From the NCBI GenBank assembly GCA_902761635.1, contig CACWLG010000001.1:89867-153866 (forward strand): DNA of 64,000 nucleotides. Direction: 5' to 3'. The notes below the pieces were generated by a model, which worked only from the letters and a program-made list of their open reading frames with translations, was not told the DNA's origin and ran no database searches. Source of the DNA: Oscillospiraceae bacterium (GTDB lineage: Bacteria; Bacillota; Clostridia; Oscillospirales; Oscillospiraceae). Positions 16,968 through 26,975 of this stretch are shown here, in pieces. The translations under genes and the position numbers were made by a program. Every line of letters begins with the position of its first letter. The stretch's first letter is position 1.

Positions 16968-17618
16968 ATGGACAGAAAAAAAGTATTCCGCGAGTGGCTG
17001 CAAATCGTGGGCGGGCTGCTGGTCTTTTCCTTCGGCGTGCACCTGACGATCTTTGCCAATATCGGCCTTGCCCCCTGGGATTGTCTGGGCATGGGAGTAT
17101 CATACCATACGCCGCTCAACTACGGGCTGTCCATGACCTGTATCGCCGTAGCGGTGCTGGTGATCGACCTTCTCCTGCATGAGCGCATTGGCTTCGGCAC
17201 GATCATCGACGCACTGCTCACTGGCAATTTCGTGCAGATGTTCAACGATCTCAATCCCCTGCCGCTCAACCGGAGCGTCTGGCTCGGCGTCGTGCTCATG
17301 CTGGCGGGCTATGTGTTCAACGCCCTCGGCATGTGGATCTACATGCGCGCGGCCCAGGGCTGCGGGCCGCGGGATTCCCTGCTCATCGGCCTCGGCAAGC
17401 GCCTGCCGCACGTGCCCATCGGCATAGTGGAGATCCTGCTGTGGGCTGTGGTGCTGCTGGCTGGCTGGGCCCTCGGCGGCCCGGTGGGCATCGGCACCCT
17501 GCTGAGCACCTTCGGCGCGGGTGCGGTGATGCAGCTTGTATACAACGCCCTGCGCTTTGAGCCGCGTGACATCCGCCACCGGGACGTGTTCGAGGTTCTG
17601 CGGGAGCTGGGGGTATAA
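16968..17618 (+). CDS. YczE/YyaS/YitT family membrane protein
   Basis: A 216-residue protein with five to six hydrophobic segments starting MDRKKVFREWLQIVGGLLVF. The family signature FANIGLAPWDCLGMGVS is followed by NYGLSMTCIAVAVLVIDLLL. The start at 16968 follows ACGGGAGGAACC; the frame is open further upstream but only as antisense to other signal. Relatives sit next to MocR-type regulators and are suggested to be transporters; here there is no such neighbour. Substrate unknown. Confidence 0.85.
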   Translation: MDRKKVFREWLQIVGGLLVFSFGVHLTIFANIGLAPWDCLGMGVSYHTPLNYGLSMTCIAVAVLVIDLLLHERIGFGTIIDALLTGNFVQMFNDLNPLPLNRSVWLGVVLMLAGYVFNALGMWIYMRAAQGCGPRDSLLIGLGKRLPHVPIGIVEILLWAVVLLAGWALGGPVGIGTLLSTFGAGAVMQLVYNALRFEPRDIRHRDVFEVLRELGV

Positions 17619-17697
17619 AAAAAGGGCTGCCTCAAAGCGAGACAACCCATGTATAGTAAGCAATGCCGTAGGGGCCGACGGCCCAGGCCGGCCTCTC

Positions 17698-17741
17698 TTG
17701 CCAACAGGCCGCCGGTTATTTGACCGGTGGCCTGTTGGCAA
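17698..17741. repeat. Long hairpin repeat, unit 1
   Basis: TTGCCAACAGGCC pairs with GGCCTGTTGGCAA around a CCGGTTATTTGACCGG core, giving a stem of about 18 bp. The same core and flanking GGCC recur at 51099-51138. It lies between the convergent YczE-type and acyltransferase genes and may terminate both. Confidence 0.65.
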
Positions 17742-17831
17742 TTCGCCTTCTGCCCTCATCGGCCTGCCGTTTTGCAGCATTCTGCATTTTTCGGCGGGTC
17801 GATCTGTGGATCGGCCCCGGCGTTTTTACGT

Positions 17832-18890
17832 CTACTGCCGCAGGGCCGGGATGTGGCGGATCAGCAGGGTACGGATCCATTGGTCGAGCGGCCTGATGAG
17901 CCGCTCGGCAAGCCAGGCCAGCGCCGCCGCGCCCAGAAAGCTCGCAAGGCTTATAGGCAGCATGTACCAAAACTGCCGGTTCAAATCCGGCACCGCCGCC
18001 TTGAAGCGGGGATAGAGCAGCGCATCCGTGATCCAGGAGAGCAGATAGATTGAGAGCGACAGGCCCGCAAGGCGCGTGATCCAGCCCTGCACCGCCCGTG
18101 GAAAGCGGTCCGCCCCGGCGTTTTGCAGGATCAGGAAGCAGAGCAGCGCGCAGACATAGCCCTGATAGTGGTCATGGCGCGTGACGTCGATGGTCCACTC
18201 CCCGCCGGGACCCAGCAGAAGCACGTCCACGCCCACAAAGGCCGCCACCAGCACGAGAAGCAGGCCCGCCGCCTTTCCGGCGGAGACCTTCGGGTGCGTG
18301 CGCTTGAGATACGCGCCGGTGAAGTAATAGGCAATGGGTGAGAGATTCTTCCACCACACCGTCATGAGGTGCACCGGGCGGTGCAGCAGACTCGGCAGGA
18401 TCGAGAGATAGAGGAAGGTCCCGATCAGCACAAGCCGCTGCCGGTCGGACTCCAGGCCGTTGAAGGCCAGGTTCAAAAACGGGATCATCAGAAAAAGGCC
18501 CAGGTACATGAGCAGGTACCAGGCATATTCGATGCTCTCGAAATTGATGATCCCACTGATCATTTCGCGCAGGCCCAAAGGCTCGTGCAGGAGGAAGCAC
18601 CGCGCGAGAAAGGCGAAGGCGCTGCATACGAGATAGGTGATATAGATGCGCAGAAAGCCGAGATAATAGCGCGGCGAAAGCTTTTTCTCCGAGCAGAGAT
18701 AGCCCGTGAGCATAATGAACATGGCAACGCAGGTGCCGACGATCATCCGCAGGCCGATGGAGAAAAGCTTGATGGGAAAGGCGGTATCGAATTCGTAGAG
18801 CCCGGTGTTGTCAAAAAAGTGGGAGAACACGATGAACAGGGCCGCCGCCGTCCGTATAAAGTCCAGATTGATATCACGCTTTTTTGCCAT
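17832..18890 (-). CDS. Acyltransferase family 3 membrane protein
   Basis: A 352-residue polytopic protein opening MAKKRDINLDFIRTAAALFI with His in VFSHFF, the pattern of acyltransferase-3 enzymes. About ten membrane segments follow. The start ATG overlaps the dnaE stop (TGATG), so translation is coupled to dnaE, an unusual partner. It probably modifies a surface sugar or peptide with an acyl group. A second member of the family lies at 5490. Confidence 0.85.
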   Translation of the reverse strand: MAKKRDINLDFIRTAAALFIVFSHFFDNTGLYEFDTAFPIKLFSIGLRMIVGTCVAMFIMLTGYLCSEKKLSPRYYLGFLRIYITYLVCSAFAFLARCFLLHEPLGLREMISGIINFESIEYAWYLLMYLGLFLMIPFLNLAFNGLESDRQRLVLIGTFLYLSILPSLLHRPVHLMTVWWKNLSPIAYYFTGAYLKRTHPKVSAGKAAGLLLVLVAAFVGVDVLLLGPGGEWTIDVTRHDHYQGYVCALLCFLILQNAGADRFPRAVQGWITRLAGLSLSIYLLSWITDALLYPRFKAAVPDLNRQFWYMLPISLASFLGAAALAWLAERLIRPLDQWIRTLLIRHIPALRQ

Positions 18891-21800
18891 CACTTCACCA
18901 CCACATTTTCCTTCCCGAGCCGCTCCTCCAGCTCCGCAATCAAGCCCTCATGGATGAGGCAGGCCGCGCCGATGCGCTTTTTTTCCTGCTCACAGTAAAT
19001 GATCATCTGCTGGCTGCCGGGGAACATGGTGAGGATCAGCCTGATTCTCTCAAGCTCCGGGTCTTCGGCGCTTTTGAGCTTCACCCAGAGCTTGGCCTCC
19101 TTCGGCGGCGGCAGCTTCTCACCGGGGGCATTCGCGTCGGAGAGGGGGCGGATGCTGTCCACCATGAGCTGCGGCTCCTTCTCATCGCGCACGGAGATGC
19201 GCCCTTTCACAAGGAGGGCAGCGTTCTCCTTGACATAGACTCCGCCGCTGTCCAGCGCCCGCTGGAAGGCCATGAGCTCCATGCTGCCGGTGTCGTCCTC
19301 AAGCTGAATATAGCTCATGAGGGTGTTGTTCCTGGTCGTGCGGGTGCGGGCCGATTCCACCACGCCCGCGACTGTAATGAGCTGGTTATCCTGAAAGCGC
19401 CGGGGCCCGTCCTCGGCCGCAAAGTCCCCCATCACGGCGCCGATGGGCACCGCGCCGATGCGCCGCACCGCCTCGCGGTAGGCGTCCATGGGGTGACCGC
19501 TGAGATAGAGGCCGGTGGTCTCCTTCTCCATGGCCATCTTCTCCATGGGGGTAAACTCATCCACCTCCGGGATGGGGATGACGGTGGGGGGCTTCTCCCC
19601 TTCCTCCTCAAAATTGCCGAAGAGGTCGAGCTGGCCGGAGATATTGTCCCGCGCGGACTGGGCAAGGGAGTCAATGACCGCGCCGGCTACCGCCATCAGG
19701 GCCCTGCGCTTATAGCCCAGGGAGTCGAAGGCGCCGGCCTTGATGAGATTTTCAATGGCGCGGCGGTTGAGTTCCTTGCCGTTCATACGGCGGCAGAAAT
19801 CCTCAAAGTCCCGGAAGGGGCCGTTCTCATTGCGCTCCGCTACCAGAGAGTCGATGGCGCCCCAGCCGATGCCCTTGATGGCGACAAGACCGTAGCGGAT
19901 ATTTTGCCCCGCGACGGTGAAATTTGCGCCTGAGGCGTTCACGTCCGGCGGCAGGAGCTGAATGCCCATCTCCCGGCACTCGGCAATATACTCGGCCACC
20001 TTGCCGCTGTTGCCGAGGATGGAGGTCAGCAGCGCCGCCATGTACTGCTGGGGGTAGTGGCGCTTCATGTAGGCCGTGCGGTAGACCACGATGGCATAGC
20101 TGACCGCGTGGGCCTTGTTGAAGGCGTAGCTTGCAAAATCCAGGATCTCGTCGTAGATGGAGTTTGCCGTCGCCTCCGGGATGCCGCGCTTCACCGCGCC
20201 GTCGATGCTGCGGCTTAAGTCGCCGTGGACGAAAGCAATGCGCTCGGCGTCAATGATCTTGTGCTTTTTCTTGGACATGGCGCGGCGGATGTTGTCCGCC
20301 TGTCCAAGGGAGAAGCCGGCGAGGGAACGGAAGATTTCGATGACCTGCTCCTGATAGACGATGCAGCCGTAGGTGACCGCGAGGATGGGCCGCAGGCTCT
20401 CGTGTTTGTATTGTATTTTCTCCGGGTGCTGGGACCACTCGATAAACTTCGGGATCGAGTCCATGGGACCCGGGCGGTAGAGGGCGATGATGGCGGTGAT
20501 ATCCTCGATGCTCTTGGCCTTGATGCCGGTGCAGACTGCAGTCATGCCCACGCTTTCAAGCTGGAACACGCCCGAGGTGCGGCCCGCCGCCAGCATGTCG
20601 AAGGTCTCCTTGTCGTCCACCGGGGCCTCCGCCACGCGAAAGTCCGGCTCCTTCTCCCGCACAAGGCGCTCGGCATCGTCGAGGACGGTGAGGTTCCTGA
20701 GGCCCAGAAAGTCCATCTTCAGAAGGCCCAGCTCTTCGAGCGTTGTCATGGGGTACTGGCAGACCACCGACTCGTCGTTCATCGCGAGCGGCACATATTC
20801 ATAGACCGGGCGGTCCGTGATGACGACGCCGGCGGCATGGGTGGAGGCGTGGCGCGGCATGCCCTCCAGGGCCTTGGCCACGTCGATGAGGTGCTTGACG
20901 CGCTCATCCCCCTCGTACATGTCCCGCAGGGGCTTGGAGAGGCGCAGGGCTTCGTCGAGCGTCATGTTGAGCGCCATAGGCACCTGCTTGGCAACCGCGT
21001 CGGTCTCGGCATAGCTCATGTTCAGCACCCTGCCCACGTCGCGGATGGCGGCACGGGCGGCCATGGTGCCGAAGGTGACGATCTGTGCCACATGGTCGTG
21101 GCCGTAGAGGCGGTTGACGTATTCAATGACCTCGCCCCGGCGGTTGACGCAGAAGTCCACGTCGATATCCGGCATGGACACGCGCTCGGGATTGAGGAAG
21201 CGTTCAAAGAAGAGGCTGTACTTGATGGGGTCCACATCGGTTATGTGCAGGCAGTAGGACACCACACTGCCCGCCGCGCTGCCGCGTCCGGGACCGACGG
21301 GGATGCCGTTTCGCCTGGCGTAGCCGATGAAGTCCGAGACGATGAGAAAGTAGTCCACGAAGCCCATGCGGTGGATCATGTCCAGCTCATAGTCAAGCTG
21401 CCTGTGGATTTCCGGCCGGTCGGCAAAGCGCTCGGCAAAGCCCTTTTCGCAGAGCTTCTGCAGATATTCCCAGCTGTCGCTCTCCCCTGCCGGGAGCTTG
21501 AAGCGCGGCAGTTTGTAGTTGCCGAATTCAAAATGAAAGTCGCACATCTCCGCAATTTTCGCGGTGTTGTCTGCAGCCTCGGGCAGGTCCGGGAAGAGGG
21601 CCCGCATCTCGGCTTCGCTCTTGAGATAGAACTCCTGGGTCTCAAAGCGCATACGGTTCGGCTCATCCACAGTCTTGCCGGTCTGGATGCACATGAGCAC
21701 GTCCTGGTAATAGGCGTCGGCCTTGTCGATATAGTGGGCGTCGTTAGTAAGGGCGAGGGGGATGCCGGTCTCCTTCGACAGGCGGATCAGGCCCCGGGCG

Positions 21801-22354
21801 GCGCGCTCCTCCTCGGCGATGCCGTGGTTCTGGATCTCGAGGAAAAAGTGCTCCGGCCCGAAAAGCTCCCGCAGCTCCAGCGCCTTGGCCTTCGCGCCCT
21901 CATAATCGTCACGGATCAGCATCTGGGGAATAGCCCCGGCGAGGCAGCCGGAGAGGCAGACAAGGCCCTCGGCATGCTCATGCAGCAGCGCCCAGTCGAT
22001 GCGGGGCTTGACATAGAAGCCCTCGGTAAAGGCGGCCGAGACCATATAGCAGAGGTTGCGGTAGCCCGTCTCGTTGCGGCACAGGAGGATCAGATGGGAA
22101 TACTCGTTATCCACACCGTGGACCCGGTCGCTGCGGCTGTGGGGGGCCACATAGACCTCGCAGCCGATGATGGGCCTGACCCCTGCGGCCTGGCAGGCCT
22201 TATAGAAGGCGACGGCCCCGTACATAACGCCGTGGTCCGTGAGGGCGACAGCCGTCTGTCCCAGCTCCTTTGCGCGCGCCGGGAGCCTGTCCGTGCGGCA
22301 GGCGCCGTCGAGCAGGCTGTACTCGCTGTGAACATGTAAGTGCACGAAGGCCAT
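18890..22354 (-). CDS. dnaE: DNA polymerase III alpha subunit (DnaE type)
   Basis: A 1154-residue replicative polymerase. The start MAFVHLHVHSEYSLLDGACR opens the PHP domain (1 to about 210). The catalytic aspartates of the palm are in PDIDVDFC (about 392-399) and a third acidic residue follows in the MDFLGLRNL region. The HhH segment and C-terminal OB fold (VAGVVESARTRTTRNN) are present. The ATG at 22354 follows AGAAGGAGC; the frame extends 36 codons further upstream across the promoter but this is not coding. Confidence 0.97.
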   Translation of the reverse strand: MAFVHLHVHSEYSLLDGACRTDRLPARAKELGQTAVALTDHGVMYGAVAFYKACQAAGVRPIIGCEVYVAPHSRSDRVHGVDNEYSHLILLCRNETGYRNLCYMVSAAFTEGFYVKPRIDWALLHEHAEGLVCLSGCLAGAIPQMLIRDDYEGAKAKALELRELFGPEHFFLEIQNHGIAEEERAARGLIRLSKETGIPLALTNDAHYIDKADAYYQDVLMCIQTGKTVDEPNRMRFETQEFYLKSEAEMRALFPDLPEAADNTAKIAEMCDFHFEFGNYKLPRFKLPAGESDSWEYLQKLCEKGFAERFADRPEIHRQLDYELDMIHRMGFVDYFLIVSDFIGYARRNGIPVGPGRGSAAGSVVSYCLHITDVDPIKYSLFFERFLNPERVSMPDIDVDFCVNRRGEVIEYVNRLYGHDHVAQIVTFGTMAARAAIRDVGRVLNMSYAETDAVAKQVPMALNMTLDEALRLSKPLRDMYEGDERVKHLIDVAKALEGMPRHASTHAAGVVITDRPVYEYVPLAMNDESVVCQYPMTTLEELGLLKMDFLGLRNLTVLDDAERLVREKEPDFRVAEAPVDDKETFDMLAAGRTSGVFQLESVGMTAVCTGIKAKSIEDITAIIALYRPGPMDSIPKFIEWSQHPEKIQYKHESLRPILAVTYGCIVYQEQVIEIFRSLAGFSLGQADNIRRAMSKKKHKIIDAERIAFVHGDLSRSIDGAVKRGIPEATANSIYDEILDFASYAFNKAHAVSYAIVVYRTAYMKRHYPQQYMAALLTSILGNSGKVAEYIAECREMGIQLLPPDVNASGANFTVAGQNIRYGLVAIKGIGWGAIDSLVAERNENGPFRDFEDFCRRMNGKELNRRAIENLIKAGAFDSLGYKRRALMAVAGAVIDSLAQSARDNISGQLDLFGNFEEEGEKPPTVIPIPEVDEFTPMEKMAMEKETTGLYLSGHPMDAYREAVRRIGAVPIGAVMGDFAAEDGPRRFQDNQLITVAGVVESARTRTTRNNTLMSYIQLEDDTGSMELMAFQRALDSGGVYVKENAALLVKGRISVRDEKEPQLMVDSIRPLSDANAPGEKLPPPKEAKLWVKLKSAEDPELERIRLILTMFPGSQQMIIYCEQEKKRIGAACLIHEGLIAELEERLGKENVVVK

Positions 22355-22388
22355 GGCGTTGCTCCTTCTAATTGCATTTTGAAATAGT

Positions 22389-22417
22389 ATTATACTATAA
22401 GCTCCGAGGAGAATCAA
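22389..22417 (-). promoter_or_regulatory. SigmaA promoter for dnaE
   Basis: On the minus strand TTGATT (22412-22417), a 17-base spacer and consensus TATAAT (22389-22394), 35 bases before the dnaE start. Confidence 0.8.
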
Positions 22418-22529
22418 GCGCCGGGAAGATGGCTTCCCGGGCGGCTTTTTTCTGTTGCGCAAATCCTGCCGCCGGAATATAATACTTTATACAGCTCAGC
22501 TTGACGCAGCCTCTCCCCCGTCATTTGTG

Positions 22530-22634
22530 CTCCCCGGCCGGCAGAAGCAGCGCGCCGCCATCGCGCGCCCTTGCCGTGGACCCGGAGATCATTCTCCTGG
22601 ACGAGCCCGCCAGCGCCCTCGACTCCACCATGGC
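22530..22634 (+). pseudogene. Relic of an ABC transporter ATPase gene
   Basis: The bases encode a decayed ABC signature (LPGRQKQRAAIAR, normally LSGGQKQRVAIAR) and, after a one-base frameshift near 22568, the linked ALAVDPEIILLDEP and SALDS of Walker B and D-loop. Nothing of the Walker A part or the rest is recognisable. The pattern resembles polar amino-acid importers (GlnQ type). The surrounding 22463-22755 stretch holds no intact gene. Confidence 0.75.
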
Positions 22635-22755
22635 GGACGGGCGGAGAAGCTCGGCTGCAGCTATGATCCCCCGCAGGGGAGCCAACAGAACGGTGGTCTG
22701 CATAAGGCCGAGGTGAGACCGCAAAACACGGCAGCTTCGCAGGAGGAGGAAACGC

Positions 22756-23874
22756 ATGATGCAATATGATTATCTGATCGTCGGCGCGGGGCTCTGCGGC
22801 GCGGTGTTCGCGCGGGAGCTGACCGACGCCGGGAAACGGGTGCTGGTGATCGACAGAAGGGGCCATGTCGCGGGCAATACATACACCGAGACGGTCGAGG
22901 GCATCCATGTCCACCGCTACGGCGCGCACATTTTCCACACCAATGACAAAACGGTATGGGACTACGTGAACCGCTTTGCCGCGTTCAACCGCTTCACCAA
23001 TTCCCCGGTGGCAAACTATAAGGGCGAGCTGTACAGCCTGCCCTTCAACATGTACACCTTCAACAAAATGTGGGGCGTGACCACCCCGCAGGAGGCCGCC
23101 GCCGAGATCGAGCGCCAGCGCCGCGAGGCCGGGATCACGGAGCCCCGTAATCTCGAGGAGCAGGCGATCAGCCTTGTGGGCCGTGACATCTACGAAAAGC
23201 TTGTCAGGGGCTATACGGAAAAGCAGTGGGGCCGCCCGTGCACCGAGCTGCCCGCCTTCATCATCAAGCGTCTGCCTGTGCGCCTGACCTTCGACAACAA
23301 CTACTTCAACGCGCTCTACCAGGGCATCCCGATCGGCGGGTATACCAGGATGGTCGAGAACATGCTGGACGGCATCGAGGTCCGCCTGGGCATCGACTAC
23401 CTCAAAGACCGCGAGGCGCTGGACGCCCTGGCTTCGACGACGGTCTACACTGGCGCGATCGACGCCTTTTATGATTACCGCTTCGGACCGCTGGAGTACC
23501 GCTCGGTCAGATTCGAGACAGAGCTGCTGGATATGCCGAACTATCAGGGAAACGCGGCAGTCAACTACACGGATCGCGAGACACCCTGGACGCGCATCAT
23601 CGAACACAAGTGGTTTCAGTTCGGCAAAGACGACGCGGGAAACGAGCTGCCCAAAACCGTCATCTCCCGTGAGTACTCCTCCGCGTGGAAGCCGGGCGGC
23701 GAGCCGTATTACCCGGTCAACGATGAAAAAAACGCGGCACTCTACGAAAAGTACAGAGCTTTGGCTGATCGGGAGAGCCGCATCCTCTTCGGCGGGCGGC
23801 TGGGCGAATACAAGTACTACGACATGGATCAGGTCATCGCCGTGGCGCTCAGATGTCTTGCGAAGATAAAATAA
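22756..23874 (+). CDS. glf: UDP-galactopyranose mutase
   Basis: A 372-residue flavoprotein that interconverts UDP-galactopyranose and UDP-galactofuranose for surface glycans. The FAD-binding N-terminus is YDYLIVGAGLCGAVFARELT, followed by the characteristic RRGHVAGNTYTE. The C-terminal GGRLGEYKYYDMDQVI is the conserved end of the family. The start follows AGGAGGAGGAAACGC; a second ATG comes immediately after. It sits beside the polysaccharide polymerase and priming transferase genes, which fits a galactofuranose-containing polymer. Confidence 0.96.
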   Translation: MMQYDYLIVGAGLCGAVFARELTDAGKRVLVIDRRGHVAGNTYTETVEGIHVHRYGAHIFHTNDKTVWDYVNRFAAFNRFTNSPVANYKGELYSLPFNMYTFNKMWGVTTPQEAAAEIERQRREAGITEPRNLEEQAISLVGRDIYEKLVRGYTEKQWGRPCTELPAFIIKRLPVRLTFDNNYFNALYQGIPIGGYTRMVENMLDGIEVRLGIDYLKDREALDALASTTVYTGAIDAFYDYRFGPLEYRSVRFETELLDMPNYQGNAAVNYTDRETPWTRIIEHKWFQFGKDDAGNELPKTVISREYSSAWKPGGEPYYPVNDEKNAALYEKYRALADRESRILFGGRLGEYKYYDMDQVIAVALRCLAKIK

Positions 23875-23922
23875 ACCTTGGGTGCAGCAAAGCTGTTTGG
23901 CTTCGCTGCACCCAGGTTTTTT
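23873..23922. terminator. Bidirectional terminator between glf and the ligase gene
   Basis: AAACCTTGGGTGCAGC at 23873-23888 pairs with GCTGCACCCAGGTTT at 23905-23919 with one bulged base. T-runs lie on both strands, serving the two convergent genes. Confidence 0.88.
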
Positions 23923-25492
23923 ACTGTGCAGGGGGTTCGGGGACGGCAAGCTGCCGGACGCACTTGTCCGCAAGGCCCGCCAGGACCCAGAAGAGCGGCG
24001 TTACGATCGCAATTGAAAAGACGAAGAAGGAGTAGATCAGGTAGCCCGCCATGCCGCCGAGAAAGATCAGCAGTACGGGGCTGCGGTATGCAGCACGGAT
24101 GCAGCGCAGGGCCAGCGCGATCAGAAACGCCAGATACAGCGTCAGGCCGACGAACCCCGTGCAGGCCGCGACGGAGAGGAAATCGTTGTGGGGAAAGTCG
24201 ATATTGATCGGAGCATGCATGAGCTCATGATAGCCGGGATTGTACGGCATGAACAGGCTGTAAAAGGAGCCCGGACCGCCGCCGAATATGGGATGTTCCC
24301 GAATGATCTGCCAGGTGCACTTCCAAATATAACCGCGCAGGGAGCCGGCCTCGTCTGACAGATTTCCGTGCAGCAGCTCCGATGCCTCCCCCAGCAGGCG
24401 GTTTTGCCCGTGATAGCCGTACAGGAAGATCAGCGCCACAATCAGCAGCACCAGGATAAGGACATACGCCATGCGGCGGATGACGGCCGGGGCAGCGGTC
24501 CAGGTCCGCTTTCTTCTGTCCATGAGCCACGCCGCGAAACCCAGCGCCGCAGCGAGCAGCAGCAGCACCAGCGTCCGGGTGCCCGGGTCAAAGCTGCGAT
24601 CACGGTGGTAGCTGAAGCCCAGGGCGGCGCCCAGCAGGATCGGGATCAGACCGACGAGCAGCTCCCGCAGGCGCTCACGGCTCTCGATCAGGCAGGGCAG
24701 CAGCAGCACTGCGGCCAGAAAGCCGAGCTTTGCCGTGTCCACATCGGTATAGATGGCGAGATAGGTCATCAGGAACAGGGCCGGGATGCTCAGCCACCGC
24801 CAGCTGCTTTTCAGAATGACAAAGCCGCACAGCAGCGTCGGGATCAGGATGCAGATGAGGCAGGCGACACAGTCCTCATGCCCGATGGTGGTGAGAAAGC
24901 TGGTGTTCCAGTAGTTATAGCTTCTGTTAAAAATCAGCGAAGCGCCGAAGGTCTGCAGCAGCGCGATAAAACCGCTTATGATCCCCATGGCGCCGAGGCC
25001 GTAGGTATACGCATCGGTATACTCCCCCCAGAAGGAGAGCAGCAGAAATGCCGTACTGTACAGCAGGATGGACAGCATCCCTTCATACCGGCTCTGCCCG
25101 ATCCAGAGATTCTGGTACGGCGACAGCAGGGTGCAAAGCGCGGCCCACAGCACATAGACCAGCAGGAGGATCTGCGGTGCGGTCAGCTGCGGCTTTGTGG
25201 GTTTGCGCATCATGCCCCCGACCCTTTTGCCGGGCCGCCAGATCAGGCCGACCGCAAGGCAGAGGACGACATACACGCAGGTCAGAATGACAAAATACCG
25301 AAACTTTGAGACGGTTATATTGAAATAGTTTTCGCTGCCCATCAAAAGCGGGAACAGCGTCAGGATGACCAGGGCAAAGCTCTGGCTGATTCGTTCCCAC
25401 AGGGGGCAGTCCTGCCGCCGCTGCAGGGGTGCGCCCGTACTGTTGAGGAGGAACAGGGCCCGTATACCTCTTGTCTTTTTTACAGTCTTCAT
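23921..25492 (-). CDS. O-antigen ligase/Wzy-type polysaccharide polymerase membrane protein
   Basis: A 523-residue protein with about twelve hydrophobic segments. The large late external loop reads IWKCTWQIIREHPIFGGGPG and then PHNDFLSVAACTGFVGLTLY, the signature of the Wzy_C/O-antigen ligase family. It polymerises or ligates lipid-linked oligosaccharides outside the membrane. The start follows CGGAGACGAAG. It lies directly downstream of the priming glycosylphosphotransferase on the same strand. Confidence 0.9.
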   Translation of the reverse strand: MKTVKKTRGIRALFLLNSTGAPLQRRQDCPLWERISQSFALVILTLFPLLMGSENYFNITVSKFRYFVILTCVYVVLCLAVGLIWRPGKRVGGMMRKPTKPQLTAPQILLLVYVLWAALCTLLSPYQNLWIGQSRYEGMLSILLYSTAFLLLSFWGEYTDAYTYGLGAMGIISGFIALLQTFGASLIFNRSYNYWNTSFLTTIGHEDCVACLICILIPTLLCGFVILKSSWRWLSIPALFLMTYLAIYTDVDTAKLGFLAAVLLLPCLIESRERLRELLVGLIPILLGAALGFSYHRDRSFDPGTRTLVLLLLAAALGFAAWLMDRRKRTWTAAPAVIRRMAYVLILVLLIVALIFLYGYHGQNRLLGEASELLHGNLSDEAGSLRGYIWKCTWQIIREHPIFGGGPGSFYSLFMPYNPGYHELMHAPINIDFPHNDFLSVAACTGFVGLTLYLAFLIALALRCIRAAYRSPVLLIFLGGMAGYLIYSFFVFSIAIVTPLFWVLAGLADKCVRQLAVPEPPAQ

Positions 25493-25506
25493 AACTTCGT
25501 CTCCGA

Positions 25507-26931
25507 TCAGATGTTTTGTTTGGTACGCGCGCTGCCGGATGCTTTTGGCGCAGATTCCTCGTCATTGAGAAACTGTCCCCGGAATAACGTCTCCAGCAGG
25601 ATACGGATATCGAGCCAGAGGCTCCAGTTTTCTATGTACCAGATGTCGTGCTCTACGCGCTCCCTGATGGGGGTGTCACCGCGATAGCCGTGGATCTGCG
25701 CCCAGCCGGTGATGCCGGGGCGCACCTGATGGCGCACCATATAAAGCGGAATATCCTCTTTGAAGCGGTTCACAAAATAGGGGATCTCCGGCCGCGGACC
25801 GACAAGACTCATATCGCCGCACAGGACATTGAAAAGCTGGGGAAGCTCGTCGACGGAGCAGCGCCGCATCCACGCGCCAAAGCCTGTCCGGCGCTCATCC
25901 GTCTTCTTCGACCACGCCGTTTCGGACGCGGTATTCACAACCAGGGAGCGGAACTTGTACATGGTAAAGGGCTTCTTGTCCTTCCCGATCCGCTCCTGCC
26001 GGAAAAGCACCGGCCCGGGGGAAGAGAGCTTCACGCCGACGGCGCACACCAGCATGAGCGGCGAGAGCGCAAGGAGCATCACAAGCGCCCCGACGATGTC
26101 TATTGCGCGCTTGACAACGGCGTTGCCGTAATTGTCCAGCGGAATCCGGCGGATATTCAGAAGCGGAATGCCGTTGAGATCGTCAAACTGTGGGTGTGCC
26201 GGCATATAGTCGATATAGAACGGGATGATGGATAGCTTTACGCCGGCCTTTTCACAGCAGGCGATGATGTGCGGCGTCTGGTCAAAATCATCCCGCTCGA
26301 TGGCGGATATGACCTCATCCGGCCGTTTCCGCTCAAGCACGTTTTCAAGGGCCTCATACCCTCCGAAATACGGGACGGAGAGTCCGGCACCCTGTCTTCT
26401 GGCAATGTAGCCGAGTATATGATAGCCGAGCTCCCGGTCCTTCTGGATCGTGTCCAGATAGCGCCGGGCGCTATTCCCCCCGCCGATGAGGAGAACGTGC
26501 TTGAGATTCCTGCCCCTCTTTCTGAGAGTACGCAGAGCCTTGCGGATCACGACATGCTTGCAGATGACGGCACCCGTACTCAAGATAAAGAAGATCGCCA
26601 GCAGCAGGCGGGAGTAGTGCTCCTCATGATCAAGGAAAAGATAAGCCAGCAGGAGCAGCGCCACAAAAGCGTTCGCCTCCAGCAGCCTCATCACCTTCGT
26701 GCGGATGCGCACCACACGGGTCGTCTGATAGACGCCCCGCACCGCATAGGTGAAAAGCTCCGCCAGCATGATGATGACGCCGATGCGCAGATAGCTTGCA
26801 AGCGTCACATTCTCCGTCCCGTGCAGCACGCGAAAGCGCAGCCAGTAAGCAATCGGGATCATGAGATAGATCAGCGCCGCGTCGCTGAGAACATTCAGCC
26901 GGTTTAAAAATGTCTGGTTTTCCCGGATCAC
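25507..26931 (-). CDS. Polyprenyl glycosylphosphotransferase (initiating sugar transferase)
   Basis: A 474-residue protein of the WbaP/WcaJ type. Four N-terminal membrane segments are followed by a Rossmann-like domain (VLLIGGGNSARRYLDTIQ). The catalytic bacterial sugar transferase domain begins VVKRAIDIVGALVML, with RQERIGKDKKPFTMYKFRS and a late GPRPEIPYFV. It transfers sugar-1-phosphate to undecaprenyl phosphate. The GTG start at 26931 follows AGAGAGGTG; the open frame continues upstream into the repeat at 26976-27198 but that is not part of the family. Confidence 0.92.
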   Translation of the reverse strand: MIRENQTFLNRLNVLSDAALIYLMIPIAYWLRFRVLHGTENVTLASYLRIGVIIMLAELFTYAVRGVYQTTRVVRIRTKVMRLLEANAFVALLLLAYLFLDHEEHYSRLLLAIFFILSTGAVICKHVVIRKALRTLRKRGRNLKHVLLIGGGNSARRYLDTIQKDRELGYHILGYIARRQGAGLSVPYFGGYEALENVLERKRPDEVISAIERDDFDQTPHIIACCEKAGVKLSIIPFYIDYMPAHPQFDDLNGIPLLNIRRIPLDNYGNAVVKRAIDIVGALVMLLALSPLMLVCAVGVKLSSPGPVLFRQERIGKDKKPFTMYKFRSLVVNTASETAWSKKTDERRTGFGAWMRRCSVDELPQLFNVLCGDMSLVGPRPEIPYFVNRFKEDIPLYMVRHQVRPGITGWAQIHGYRGDTPIRERVEHDIWYIENWSLWLDIRILLETLFRGQFLNDEESAPKASGSARTKQNI

Positions 26932-26975
26932 GGCTGCATCACCTCTCTCTGTATCAACATATTCTCTGTCCTTCC

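Noticed and set aside
20225-22339. A 704-codon plus-strand frame opposite dnaE
   Set aside because: Antisense shadow of a GC-rich gene; composition is His/Ala/Gly/Val-rich as expected for such shadows and dnaE is unmistakable.
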